In this document: piece by piece, positions 22,403 through 33,877 of the stretch
Position numbering within the stretch: the first letter of the stretch is position 1
Layout: each line of letters starts with the position of its first letter
Origin: Caprella mutica
Taxonomy: Eukaryota > Arthropoda > Malacostraca > Amphipoda > Caprellidae
Assembly (NCBI GenBank): GCA_947561585.1
Contig: CANNZV010000115.1
Span: forward strand, 372,001 to 436,000
Length of the DNA stretch: 64,000 nt
Direction of reading: 5' to 3'
Notes under the pieces: model-generated
Database searches by the model: none
The model's input: only the letters and a program-made list of their open reading frames with translations
What the model was told of the DNA's origin: nothing
Made by a program: the position numbers and the translations under genes

Positions 22403-25143
22403 GGTCCACACCTTCAAGGAACTCAACCCCTCACTTGTAGTTCTGGAGGAATTTCCTTTTCTGTACAGATTTTCTCCTTCTTGTTTTTAATGGACAAATA
22501 TTGTTTTTTTTTTAACAAAAAAAAAGTGTTTTTGCAAGCAAATCAGGTTATTTCAGCAATCAAATTGCTCCCTACGATAAAATTCCCTTTTACTATACCT
22601 CGATTGCTTTCTATTCAACTCAGCAAAAATGAAAGCAGTATTTAAATTTTAGATGCAAAATATTGGACGATCATGTATATTGTTAACATTTATTTGGTCA
22701 TGATGTATTTGTTTCAAAGTTTAATTTGAATATTCAGTTTTATATGTATAAACATTATAAAAAATTAGTGTTTTATATTTTGCTTGGGCCCCGAACTGTT
22801 GTAATTTGGATTATTTTTTGTCTATTGCCATTTTCACTATGTCCATCATTTTTTCAACGCTCCTTGTGGTTCTAGAGGATAAAACTATGGTTTTAACCTT
22901 AAACTATGAAGTTCAGTAGCCTTCATCGCAGTTTTCATTCAAATTCACCTCTTCATTCTCCTCTTCTATCCGTAAGTTCACACATCGGTGGTTTTCTCCT
23001 TTTTCGTATCATTTCATTGGTAAGCGTCTGAATTCACGGAGTAGCTTTTCTGCTTCTATGAGAGTTTTGTTACCGACTGTTTGTAGGTTATTTTTGATCG
23101 TGAAGCCAGCTTTCTTTCTCACAGCTTCTTCCAGTCCCTTGTATTGGGCTTTCTTTTGACTTTATTCGTTTAGCCTTTGGTTCAGAAAACAGACGTTGAA
23201 CCCCATACTAAATAAATTATCATCTATTACATACGGGGTTTTCTTTTCCTGTGCTTAATAATTGCCCTGTGCCCAACTATTGTCCTGGACCCAATTATTT
23301 GCGGGCCCGATTGCCAATGCACCGTTCTTTCATAACGTATCCTTTTTTTATAGCTCTTCCATATAAAGATTGTGAAGTTTTCCTAAACTATAATTTTTTG
23401 GTCCACCCTAGTGTATGTATTTGCCACCGACCGTTCTCCTATATCGTCGATCGTGCTGTGCAATCTGTGGATTCTCATTTAGTGCAACCAGCGATCGATC
23501 GCTGCGCGTTCGAGGGATATTGAAGACAGCCTTGACAATAATTATTTATAATTAGGTTAGTGGTATGGGGACAATTCCGTCCTTCCCATGCTGAGTTCGA
23601 CAAGGACAAAATATAAAATTACTGTTTTACTGTTCAATAAAGCAACCTAAGTAAAAGATAAAGTATTTATTTTACACTTACCGAAACCACTAAGGGTGAT
23701 AAGCCTTCATGAGCCTCCAACCGGACCGCTAACCTCGCCTTATGTAATAATTTTTAATGCTGCCTTCAATGTTCATTGAACGTTCAGTGATAGATCAATG
23801 GTTGCGGTAACGGTGGATTTATAGATGCGTAACGCGAATGGTGGGTTGAATATTAGTGATAAAATTGTGGAATGAATGTTCTTAATGATTAAATGTAATG
23901 GAATTAACTGTGCAATGAGATAGAACAGAAATTTCTTCACGAAATCTTTGGTTATCCGGAATAAAATCTTTTGTTTGAAAACTAATTGCGCAAAAAGGTA
24001 AAAATGCGAGAATTAATAATATGCTTAAGTCAAGAATTTATCCACTATGTTATTTTACTTATTTACAATTTTAAAATGTATAGCTTTACAAGTTTACATA
24101 GTAATGTAAGAGGTAATATTATTCCTATTTAACTCTGTACTATAGGAGGAGAAGTAGGAGAGGCAGGGGGGGGGGGGGGATATTTATAATGTAATAGCTG
24201 ATTGTTGTTGTGCATTTAACTCTTAAATGGTGAATTTAATTTCCTCAAATTCAGTGCAGGTATTCATTTGATTGTACCCTTGGCATGAATCACTAAAATT
24301 TCATGAAATTAGTTTTTTTTCCTTTTAGATCTAACTCTTCCCAATAAAGAATAGTTTTATCTATTTCACTAAATAGCTAAGCCTAATTTTTTCAACAGAT
24401 TTATATGAAAATAAATGAACATAGTGTGAATCCATAAATATACTCTATTTCTCTACTAAAGAGGTATAAACATGAAATTTTACTCAGCATTTGGTTGGTG
24501 TTACACACTCTACGCCAAAATTAAAAAATCATTTGACCAATTATATCATTAACTAATACAAATTAGCAATGAAGAAATTTGTTTGAAACATGAACAACTT
24601 TATTTACTCTCAATACACCTCAGAAGTTCAATGCATTATTACCGGTAATGATAATACATATAAGGATACTAGTTAGGTATCCTGAGCGTTACTTTAGGTC
24701 ACGTTACTTTGTAAGTGACTGTATTTACACATAGTAACTTTCATAACCATTTGGTGGTAATAGGTGACTTATTCACCTCAATTAGATACCACAATCTGAA
24801 TAAATCAAAAAAAGGGGAAAGACTGATTGTCACAGAATCATTATATCGAAAATTAAGATGAAAAGGTCTAATTTAAATTAAATGCAATTATTTATACTAG
24901 ATAAATTTTCATTCTTGTAAGTAAAAGAGGCTGGATTAGAAATTAATTTTGAATATGAAAATTAATTTATACCTCGATGAAGAAGTGATATGCACTATAT
25001 TTATTGATACTTTAGTTATAGGAGTGAACATGGTAGAAAACTTGGTCATAAGCACCCCCAATTCTCTTCTATGATTATGGTAGAAAGGCTCTTTTAATCT
25101 ACCAAAATCTTCTATGTCCCCCCTATAATTTTCTCCCTGGGCA
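22403..25143. other. AT-rich intergenic DNA
   Basis: No supported gene. A homopolymer G run sits near 24166-24178. ACAGACGTTGAACCCCATACTAAATAAATT near 23185 (20 or more of these bases match) resembles text near 19078, hinting at a dispersed repeat. GGTCATAAGCACCCCC at 25064 resembles the ends of the foldback at 19452 but has no inverted partner nearby. A 90-codon frame at 23251 has no recognisable content. Confidence 0.4.
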
Positions 25144-26560
25144 ATGAGGGATATAAATGAGGCAATTAAGAGAGTTGCGGAGGAGGTGCTGAAAACTAGA
25201 TGCAGGAGGAGGGTGGATGACGAGGGTAGAGAGGAACCGCCGTGGATGTGTAATGAGATCAGGAGAGAAATAGCAAAGAGAAGAAGACTAAACAAAGCAC
25301 ATAGAAATGGAGAGGTGGAGGAGAGACGGGAGGCCTGGAGAGCGTACAGAGAAAAAAAGGAGAAGGTGAAGAGAATGATTAGTGGAGAAATGAGGAAATA
25401 TGAAAATAGGATAGCAGAGGAAATAAGAGACATGCAGGGAGGAAGGGACCTGTGGAAGATGGTGAGAGAAAGGTAATGGAAATAGAAAACTGAAGCTGTA
25501 TACAGAAGAAGGAGAGGAACTAGAAGAGGAGAAATATGAAGAGGAAATAAAGCGATTTTGGGAAGGAATATATAAAATGCATGATAATAGTATGGAGGAT
25601 GTGTAGAATGAGGAAACGAAAGTATAATATGAAGAAACACTCAGGAGAACTAGAGAGAGAGAAGCTAACCCAGAGGAGATGTGGCTACCCAGACTGGCAA
25701 ACCCTTACTGGAATGTAAAAGTGATGGAGATGGTGATAGAGAGGGAAGATGTGAGGAAGGCATTGGAAAGTCTGAATAACAGGAAAGCTGGAGAATGTGA
25801 CGGTCTGAAACCAGAAATGTATAAGGTACTGCATGGGAGTGACAAATGTGTAGAAGCTTTGAGGAGAGGACTGGAGGGAGTGATATGGGAGGGAGGAGAA
25901 CTGGAGGAGTGGAAGGAATCAAAGACTGTTATGATACCAAAGACGAGGAGGCCAAAAATGTCAGAGCTAAGTCCCATAGCTCTGACAGATGTATCATACA
26001 AGTTGTTGATGAAGATAGTAAAAGAGAAGGTGGAGCGGCATGAGGAGGAGAATGGGATGAGTTGCGAGGAGCAAGCGGTTTCACGAAAGGGGGAGAGATT
26101 CTCGACAACCTGGTGATCTTGCAAGAATGTGTAAGGAGGACGTATAGCAGAGGGGAGGAGCTGTTTGTGGTTGCGGTGGATTTTAAGAAGGCGTATGACT
26201 CGGAGAAAAGAGAGAAAGTGGTTGGGGTGCTGAAGGAGTTCAAGGTACCTGCAAGTATTCTGGACTTGGCGAAGAGGATTTATTGTGGGGATCGAACGAG
26301 AATAGCGGTGGGAGATGCTGAGGTGGTTATAGATGTGGAGAGTGGGATAAGGCAAGGATGCACGGCATCGCCACTGCTCTTCAAACTCCTAACATACAAG
26401 ATCATTGAAGAAATCAGGAGAAGAGCAGGAGGCATTAGGATGTGTGGAGTGAAGGTGAATAGCTTGTTCTTTGCAGATGATGGACTGTTGTTGGCTGGAG
26501 GAGTGGGAGAAGCAAGGGAAATGATAAGATTTATGAAGGAGGTATGCACGCTGTTGGGAT
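25144..26560 (+). pseudogene. Decayed LINE: linker plus reverse transcriptase
   Basis: Purine-rich coding strand of an old non-LTR retrotransposon. 25144-25476 is a charged helical linker of the kind lying between endonuclease and reverse transcriptase. A frame change leads into 25679-26116, which has the RT N-terminal region (DVRKALESLNNRKAGECDGL, then VMIPK). A second frame change near 26085 leads into GFTKGGEILDNLVIL, VDFKKAYDS, SGIRQGCTASPLLFKL and FADDG, i.e. RT motifs A, B and C with the FADD catalytic pair. It stops near 26560, where a second LINE begins. At least two frameshifts and stops near 25600-25630 make it non-functional. Clade not assigned. Confidence 0.8.
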
Positions 26561-26561
26561 G

Positions 26562-27291
26562 CGGCGGGAAACTTCCCGCTCAAATCGGAGAACACCTACC
26601 CTGTCCCCCGCAAGGGGGACCCAATTTCGTCATTTTTTCGGCGTGTCGCCCCGTGAGTCTCCCGGTCACGTGGGTGAGAGCTCTGCTGCTTCTCTCCGGA
26701 GATGTGGAGGGCAATCCGGGACCTTCGTGGATGTGCGAGGTTTGCAAACACAAAATCACAAACAGACAACACTCAATACTGTGCAACTCACACACTCCAC
26801 ACTGGATACACCTTAAAAAGTGTACAAACATAAAAGTTGCACAGTACACAAACACTTGGACATGATCACTTCACAACAACACACACACCCCAGACCCCAA
26901 CAACAACAATAACAGCTTACCAAACCAAAACCCCACCCCACAATCTCCTCCAAATCCATCACAACTAATTTCAATCCCACCACAACAAAATCCAGCCCCT
27001 CCACCAAATACACCACCACAACCAAATACACCACCACAACCAAACAAACCACCATAACCAAACACACCACCACCACAGCGATCCCCAAACCCCAAGCATC
27101 TGAACATACTTCAAATAAATATCAACGGCATACTTAAAAAACACACAGAACTGGAACATACCATCACACAACAAAATATCGATATCATCACAATACAAGA
27201 AACAAAGCTCGCCCCTCACCACAAAACCCCCAAAATCACAAACTACACACCCATCAGAACAGACAGAACACAAAAACCAGGCAGTGGACTC
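26562..27291 (+). mobile_element. 5' part of an A+C-rich LINE (2A, PHD, endonuclease)
   Basis: First of four pieces of one LINE type. The base composition switches at about 26562 from purine-rich to A+C-rich. The reading frame gives a hydrophobic stretch, a 2A peptide (26701-26724), a Cys/His cluster resembling a PHD finger, a long Pro/Asn/Gln-rich linker and the start of an exonuclease-endonuclease-phosphatase domain (LNILQININGILKKH, then IDIITIQETKL). Frame stops occur at TGA 26863-26865, which falls where a zinc-binding Cys is expected, and at a TAA near 27055. The copia insertion cuts it at 27291. The next piece, 43874-44011, continues the endonuclease frame. Confidence 0.8.
26570..26865 (+). 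pseudogene. 2A-peptide and PHD-like N-terminal coding segment of the LINE
   Basis: The frame, shared by chance with the older LINE upstream, encodes LLLLSGDVEGNPGP. It ends DVEGNPGP at 26701-26724, an exact match to the 2A consensus D-(V/I)-E-x-N-P-G-P. In known 2A elements the ribosome skips the bond between the last Gly and Pro (here codons 26719 and 26722), releasing the upstream peptide. Downstream is CEVCKHKI and a C-x-H-W-x-H-type cluster, like the first half of a PHD finger. A TGA ends the frame at 26865. 2A sequences are known from the N-terminal regions of several LINE clades. Function here is inferred, since this copy is broken. Confidence 0.8.
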
Positions 27292-27631
27292 TGTTGAAAT
27301 TTTAGTTAAATGTATTACACACTCGTTATATATTTAATGTTAACTTCCTGTTAGACTAGCTCAGCTATATTAAATTACCTATTGTTTCAATAACTATGTA
27401 TTACTTTTAATGAGAAACGGACATAAGGTCTAAAGTCGATCACACTTCCGTCGAGGGTTAAATACCCTGTCTTGTAGTTTCTGAAGTCAGTCTGTCTTTA
27501 ACATTACTCAGAGAGAGATATGATTCACTCATCTCTCTATATAGACTTCTAATTGTATAACATATTTACTCTTTAAATAAACTCTATGTCTTAACGTTGT
27601 TAACCCACTGTTATTTAACCTAATTCTAACA
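27292..27631 (+). repeat. Copia 5' LTR
   Basis: 340 bp, TGTTGAAATT...TTCTAACA. It contains a TATA-like TATATAG at 27538-27544 and an AATAAA polyadenylation signal at 27576-27581. I saw no difference from the 3' LTR on direct reading. Confidence 0.95.
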
Positions 27632-27645
27632 GGTTATGGGCCCAG
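27632..27645 (+). promoter_or_regulatory. Copia primer binding site
   Basis: GGTTATGGGCCCAG directly follows the 5' LTR. The TATGGGCCCAG core is typical of insect copia elements, which prime with a fragment of initiator tRNA-Met; that tRNA assignment is from family knowledge. Confidence 0.7.
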
Positions 27646-27934
27646 TGAACGATAAGAGTTTATAAATCAAATTATGTTTAAACAAATTAGAAGTTTATAA
27701 TAGTAATAAAAACGAAGTGCTGTGAAAAAAAGTGTTAACCTATATGAAACATATCACTCAAAACGCTTGCGTAAGCATATCGTGTTCACGCGCTAATGAG
27801 GTCAATTATAATGATTGCTCTAGCGAAAAATGCACTTGTGTTATAATATAATGATTTAGTATTTTTGCGGAAGAGGTGTCAAGAGAGGTCACAAATTACC
27901 TTTAAATCTGTGACCTTATCCTTTGGTAAACAGT

Positions 27935-28298
27935 CTTTCAACAAAAGGTTCTTGCGAACTAAGACTTGTGTTACTGTTCCAATTAAATATTAATAATTAT
28001 ATTCAGTGAAGTTATTCTTATGAATTAGAATAATTTTAAAACATCAAACTCAGTTAAACAAGTAAATCAATTTAACTGCTGTGGTTGTTTATGTTTGTTA
28101 AAGTATTGAATGATAATAAATACTTTCAACAAAAGGCTCTTGCGAACTAAGACTTCTGTTGTTGTTCCAATTGAATATTAATAATTATATTCAGTTATTC
28201 TTATGAATTAGAATAATGTTAAAACATCAGTTCAGTTAAACAGTAAATCAATTTAACTGCATTGGTTGTTTATGTTTGTTAAATATTGAAAAATACTT
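27935..28298 (+). repeat. Two-copy leader duplication in copia
   Basis: A segment of about 185 bp beginning CTTTCAACAAAAGG is repeated in tandem, first copy from 27935 and second from 28123 (offset 188), with small indels and substitutions. The second copy ends just before the ATG of the polyprotein. It may bear packaging or translation signals; nothing in the sequence proves that. Confidence 0.85.
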
Positions 28299-28305
28299 TG
28301 AAAAC

Positions 28306-30186
28306 ATGTCTTCAAATAAGTTACAGGGGATTGTTCCCCTAGACGGAAATAATTACCCTACATGGAGGATACAAATGAAGATGTACCTCTTACGAGAGAA
28401 ACTGATGGATTTTGCGGATGGATCTAAAACAGTTCCAATTGATTCAGCTTCAACTGAGGCGAAGAATACCTATGCTAATAATTATAATAAAGCTCTGGCA
28501 GATATAGTACTATCTATTTCACCGGATCAATTGTACTTAGTTGGACAACCGACGGATCCACACGCTGTCTGGACTACTCTTCAAGAAACGTTTCAGAAAA
28601 ACACGTGGGCTAACAAATTTCGTCTGAAGAAAAAGCTCTACAATCTAAAATTGAAGTCTCCTGATCTACTCGACTTTCATTTGAAGGAACTAACTGAAGT
28701 TTTTCAAGAGCTTGCCTTGTTAAATCAAGTGATCAGTGAAGAGGATAAAGTGATTTGTCTTCTGTCATCACTGCCAGGGCCGTTTGAAGTGCTTGTCACT
28801 GCACTTGAAGCTCAGACAGACATCCCTAACTGGATTACCGTAGCTGACACACTCCGGAGAGAAGCTGAAAAGTTGAGTATTAAAACCAATAATGCATTAG
28901 CATTATCAAATACTCAGAATTATGCTGGAGTAAACAAACAGTCCATCATTTGCCATTTCTGCAATAAGATGGGACACCTGAAAAAGGACTGCTTTAAATT
29001 TAAAAGGTCTTCTCAAACTAACAGAACTCAAAACCAGCCAAATGTTGTAAATGTAAGTCATATAGAACTAAATCACACAATGTATGCTAATGATATCGCT
29101 CTTTGTAACAAATATGCCGACAGTAATATTTGGATAATAGATTCAGGCTCTTCATCACACATGAGTGGTGATAAAAATTTATGTAAAGATTTTGCAAATA
29201 TTAGCAAACCTATAAATGTTAAAGTAGGAAATGGAGATGTCTTACAAGCTATTTCACTAGGAAATGTTTCTGTTATTGTGAATATACCAGGTGGTGGGAG
29301 TAGAACATGTAAAATAAATGATGTACTATATGTGCCAAATCTAGCTTTTAATCTACTATCAGTGTCTAAAATGACAAGTAATAATAAATCTATTATTTTT
29401 GAAGATGATAAATGTAAAATTTTGAACGAAAATAAAGAGTTAATGGCTGAGGCTAACTGTGTTGGTAAACTCTATTATCTTAATACTTTAGTTCATAAAG
29501 CTGCAGTAACTGTAGATCAAAATGAAGTAAACTTTCTATGGCACAGAAGGCTCGGTCATATAGGTAAAGATAACTTGACTAAAATGATCCGAACTAAATC
29601 AGTAAATGGTCTGGATAGTAAATTAAAAGCTATAGAAGGCGTGTGTGAACACTGCTGTAATGGGAAAATGCATAAAATACCTTTTTCTACAAGCATTAAG
29701 AAAAATTGTAAACCTCTTGATTTAATCCACACCGATGTCTGTGGGAAAATTACTCCCACTTCCAGGGGTAATAATTCATATTTTCTGACCTTTATTGATC
29801 ATGCTACTCGATACTCCTGGATATATGTTATTGCACATAAGAGTGATGTGTTTCAGAAGTTTTTGGAATGGAAAGCTATGGTTGAAAATATTTATGAAAG
29901 GAAAATTAAAACCTTGCAGTCAGATAATGGAGGAGAATATACCTCAAATAAGTTTGAATCATATTTACGAAATGAAGGTATAATTCACCAGAAATCCATT
30001 CCTAAAACTCCTGAACAAAATGGGTTAGCTGAAAGATTTAATAGAACTATTATGGAAAAAGTTAGATGTATGTTATCTGATTCAGGAATTGATAAGGAAT
30101 TCTGGGGTGAAGCACTATATACTGCAAATTATCTAAATAATAGATGCATTAATTCATATTTAGTAAATAAAACTCCATATGAAGCT
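28306..30186 (+). CDS. Copia polyprotein, N-terminal half (gag, protease, integrase)
   Basis: Starts at ATG 28306 (MSSNKLQGIVPLDGNNY), the usual copia gag opening; an upstream in-frame TTG is not needed. Gag has one CCHC zinc knuckle near residue 216 (CHFCNKMGHLKKDC). The aspartic protease shows DSGSSSHM with Asp near 279. The pre-integrase segment has the His-Cys zinc-binding residues (LWHRRLGHIG, CEHCCNGK). The integrase core has Asp near 477 (HTDVCG), Asp near 540 (QSDNGGEY) and Glu near 576 (GLAER), spacing D-x35-E. The frame is then cut by the gypsy element after the Tyr-Glu-Ala of the KTPYEA motif and resumes in phase at 41483. The RNA would have encoded about 1304 residues before the insertion. 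Confidence 0.95.
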
Positions 30187-30863
30187 TGTAACAACCAAGC
30201 TTCACCAAGCTTCAGCTTTAAAGTAGATAGTAGAACTTCACGTAGATATAATAGTAGATATTACTTTCACTACCAAAATGTTTTTTATGATAGCGAGTGT
30301 CTAATTACCTCCAATTACCTGCTAGAGTTTAGGCGAGAAAAACAAGACAATTAGTAGTAATTAGTTGCTAACACAATGAAACCTCTAATTACCTGCAAGA
30401 ATTCATCTAATTTCCTGCAAGAATTTTCGCTAGAACAACAAAGCAATTAGTGGTATCCGTACTAACACAATGAAAGTTAACTCAAAACCTTGACGTACCC
30501 TAACCTTGTACCTAGAAGGTTGGAGAGTAGTTAAGGTATATAAGGATCTATCACCTAACTAGAAGGGGAGTGTGAAATCGGATTCCTAGTTGTGACCAAG
30601 TTCTCTCGTGAGAAATTCCCTCGTCTCAACTCTTACTTAGACTCAAAATTTGTTGTACTAAATTTTATCGACAGTATTGAATAGTGAATGTTTCGTTTCT
30701 TACAAGTGTTTTATTATCCCCATTTATCTACTCTCTTATCTCAATTATTAAACTGTTCAACCATAAGGCTTCTTCAGGCCCTAAGACTAAAGAAACTTGT
30801 AGTATACTTCTGCAAGTTACCTTAGGCAAAGAACCTATAGAACTAGAATAAAGAGTTCTATCA
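30187..30863 (+). repeat. Gypsy-type 5' LTR
   Basis: 677 bp. A TATA box TATATAAG lies at 30537-30544; the polyadenylation signal AATAAA is at 30847-30852, only 11 nt from the LTR end. AATTACCT and CCTGCAAGAATT words are repeated in the U3 portion. Confidence 0.95.
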
Positions 30864-30864
30864 C

Positions 30865-30882
30865 TGGCGTCCAACGTTGGGC
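30865..30882 (+). promoter_or_regulatory. Gypsy-type primer binding site
   Basis: TGGCGTCCAACGTTGGGC starts one base after the LTR. TGG pairs with the CCA end of a tRNA. The specific tRNA was not assigned. Confidence 0.75.
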
Positions 30883-31389
30883 CTGATGATAGTTATCGGT
30901 TAACATAGATTGAGAGAGAAGATATCTGGGTGAAAATAACAATAAGAGTCAAGAGTTAAGAGGTGAAATAAAACTCCGTATTAATATAGTGTCGTTTTAA
31001 CGCGCCGAACCACTACAACATTTTGAGTGGGAGACTAGAGGGTGCAGCTAAGGCAGTGGATTCTGCAGCTTAGCACTCAACTCACGGAAACAGTTAGCAA
31101 GATCTACAGGGAGATCTGTTACAACATCACCCGACAGAAGAGGTGATACCGGTAAGAATTTAGAAACCTACCGGACAAATAACGTAGTGAACCGTACCTT
31201 AGCCTTATACGAAACGGATCTGCAAGTAAATCCGTGAGGATTGGGTCCTAATACGTATTATAAGTCCATCAAGAGAGATCGTGAGATCTTGACCAGCTTT
31301 ATTGAAAGGCTGGGCTAAGAAATACGAGTTCAGCTAAAAGAGAGAACACACTAGGAAGAACATAAGGTCAGTTACTCAAAGGTTAAAAT

Positions 31390-32115
31390 ACCTGCTCGTC
31401 AAATTCTAAATACGTAAGAGCTGGGAGCCAGTACAGTGACGTTCAAGAGAGCTGACTAGATTAACAGGTGGTGTACGTAAGAGCCAGGGGCCAGTATACT
31501 GACGATCAAAAAGAGCTGACTAAATCAACGGATTGAGTGCGTAAGAGCTTGGAGCCAGTACAGTTCAGTTCAAGAGAAGCAACGGATCAGCAGAGAATTG
31601 TACATAAGAGCTTGGAGCCAGTACAGTTCAGTTCAAGAGAAGCAACGGATCAGCAGATAATTGTACATAAGAGCTTGGAGCCAGTACAGTTAAATTCAAG
31701 AGAATCAACCAGATCAGCAGAGAATTGTACATAAGAGCTTGGAGCCAGTACAGTTCAGTTCAAGAGAAGCAACGGATCAGCAGATAATTGTACATAAGAG
31801 CTTGGAGCCAGTACAGTTAAATTCAAGAGAATCAACCAGATCAGCAGAGAATTGTACATAAGAGCTTGGAGCCAGTACAGTTCAGTTCAAGAGAAGCAAC
31901 GGATCAGCAGAGAATTGTACATAAGAGCTTGGAGCCAGTACAGTTAAATTCAAGAGAATCAACCAGATCAGCAGAGAATTGTACATAAGAGCTTGGAGCC
32001 AGTACAGTTCAGTTCAAGAGAAGCAACGGATCAGCAAATAATTGTACATAAGAGCTTGGAGCCAGTACAGTTAAATTCAAGAGAACCAACCAGTCCAGCA
32101 GAGAAGAGCACGTGA
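31390..32115 (+). repeat. Dimeric leader repeat of the gypsy-type element
   Basis: About eleven tandem units sharing CATAAGAGCTTGGAGCCAGT. Two subtypes alternate: a 63-bp form with CAGTTCAGTTCAAGAGAAGC and a 64-bp form with CAGTTAAATTCAAGAGAATC, giving a 127-bp dimer repeated from about 31600 to 32090. Older, diverged copies occur at 31400-31540 and 32105-32140. It sits in the untranslated leader between primer site and gag, where packaging and RNA-structure signals are expected. Confidence 0.9.
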
Positions 32116-32539
32116 GAGCTTGGAGCCAGTGCAATAACCTCACAGGAGACAACACAATAACAAGGCGAGGTCACCATCAGGATATCTGGGAGAGAAGCAG
32201 CGGAGTCAGTCGTCGAATAGACTTGTTGAAGTAAGGTATCAGACTGAACAAGGCAACAAGTGAGTACCCGTCACCTTAGACAAATATTTACCAAGGAAGC
32301 AGAGCACAGGAATAATTGTGTTTATTGTAGTTAAATTATAAGAGTATATTGTTATATTATTGTACATGGTAGAATATTGTGTCAAATAGTAGTAAATGCA
32401 AGTGTCGGTGTCAGGCAATTAATGCGTCAGCAATCAAAAATTCAAAATCGAAATACAGAGCGCACACTAAGAACTCGTAATATAATTAATTTAATAAAAG
32501 TGTACTGGATCGAGTGTTTTAGAAATAAAATACGGCAAT

Positions 32540-33877
32540 ATGCAACAGCTGCGTCAAGTTACTATCTTAGATGGACTACCTAGGTTCTCAGGACTTCCAT
32601 GTAGTGGTGAAGCTCCGGGATCTGGGCAGACCATAGATATTCGTAACTTCCTACGCGCTGTTGATGGGCACATTGCCCTACACAACATCCAAGAGGATGG
32701 TCAGAAAGTGCGAATCTTAAATTCGCTAATTGACCCGAATGTTGGCGACGCAAGAAAGTATATCGCTTCTTATGCGGGAAAACCGATCTCTTATAGACAA
32801 TTATGTAGTGATTTGTTGAAAATATACCCGTGTTTTGCAACCTCCGATCTAAAGGTTGCCGCAGCCGCGTTGCTAAAAAACGGGCTTGAAAATCCCGTTA
32901 CAGATATCGCGCAGTTACAAGCCCAGAGTCGCTCGGTAGTAGACGCATATCTTTGTAATAATAAAATGCGCGCCCTCCGTATAGGAGCCCATAGTGTAGT
33001 AGCAGAGCCGCGAATATTAGCTAGGGAGAGAAGAGCCAGACCCGGGGGGCCACCGCCTCAGGATGATGAAGGAGGAAGCGATGAGGAGGATCCAGATGTG
33101 GACATCAGACTGACCAGGGCGACAACACCGGAGGCGTCAACGTCAGCAAGATCACCACCACAACCTCCAGAACCACAAGATGAGTCGGAACCCGAAGGAC
33201 CAGAGGAACCACCAGCTGGAGAAGAGGAACCAACCGCGATAGAAGGGAGAGCACCTCAAATTGGGCTGGGAGAGATCCTTCAGAACCTTCTCATGCACCT
33301 GGTCATGTCTGTGCGCCTTCCAGAACCTGTATACAAAAAAGTAGCGAAGATTACTCCAGATACCACTTCCACCACTCTAATGGCGGAAGCGATAAATTGG
33401 TCAAAGAAGGAAGACGCTACGCAGGAGGCGAATCGAAGAAAAAGGACGCCTGTAGCTACCTCAGAAGTGCTGTACGCAATGCAAGCGGAACCCAAGAGAT
33501 CCAACCGTGGAGAACAGAATTGTTTCTACTGTGGGAGATCAGGTCATTGGGCCCGCGACTGCAAAACCAAAAACAACAAAATAAACAATTGTAATTACTG
33601 CAACAAGAAAGGTCATCAAATAAAAGACTGCAGGAAAAGGCGGAAGGATGGAGTACCTTACTGCTACAACTGTGGGAGGCACAACCATGAGGAAGAAAAA
33701 TGTCGCGCTAACTGCGGACAATGCGGTCGCAGAGGCCACACAAAGAAACAATGTCGGACAAGGTCCGGGAACAAGCCCCAACAATATCGGTATAATGATA
33801 GGAAACGGGAGCAAATAAACCAAGTACAAGAAGAAGAAGACTCACCTGACCATATAGAGTCAGACGAGAGCGAATGA
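32540..33877 (+). CDS. Gypsy-type gag with four zinc knuckles
   Basis: 445-residue structural protein, from ATG 32540 (MQQLRQVTILDGLPRFSGLP) to UGA 33875-33877. Residues about 1-165 are a capsid-like helical region. Residues 165-240 form a Pro/Glu/Asp-rich insertion, followed by another helical segment (240-290). Four CCHC-type knuckles lie at about 328-341, 351-364, 375-388 and 392-405; each has C-x2-C-x4-H-x4-C. The end is acidic. It would package the element RNA and build particles in the cytoplasm. The frame directly continues past the UGA into the protease, so the stop, followed by CUA, may be read through. Four knuckles are more than the one or two usual in Ty3/gypsy Gag. Confidence 0.88.
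   Translation: MQQLRQVTILDGLPRFSGLPCSGEAPGSGQTIDIRNFLRAVDGHIALHNIQEDGQKVRILNSLIDPNVGDARKYIASYAGKPISYRQLCSDLLKIYPCFATSDLKVAAAALLKNGLENPVTDIAQLQAQSRSVVDAYLCNNKMRALRIGAHSVVAEPRILARERRARPGGPPPQDDEGGSDEEDPDVDIRLTRATTPEASTSARSPPQPPEPQDESEPEGPEEPPAGEEEPTAIEGRAPQIGLGEILQNLLMHLVMSVRLPEPVYKKVAKITPDTTSTTLMAEAINWSKKEDATQEANRRKRTPVATSEVLYAMQAEPKRSNRGEQNCFYCGRSGHWARDCKTKNNKINNCNYCNKKGHQIKDCRKRRKDGVPYCYNCGRHNHEEEKCRANCGQCGRRGHTKKQCRTRSGNKPQQYRYNDRKREQINQVQEEEDSPDHIESDESE

Noticed and set aside
24936..25640. 234-codon hydrophobic minus-strand frame, and other minus frames at 25665-26600
   Set aside because: Antisense shadows of the purine-rich LINE coding strand.
26062..26865. A single 267-codon protein joining RT and the 2A segment
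   Set aside because: It is a chance in-frame fusion of the old LINE RT with the 5' end of the inserted A+C-rich LINE, shown by the composition switch near 26562.
26813..27273. Val/Cys/Gly-rich minus-strand frames
   Set aside because: Antisense of the Pro/Asn/Gln-rich linker of the A+C-rich LINE.
31390..32140. Possible CRISPR-like or coding repeat
   Set aside because: No unique spacers; the alternating 63/64-bp units shift frame and lie in an untranslated retroelement leader.
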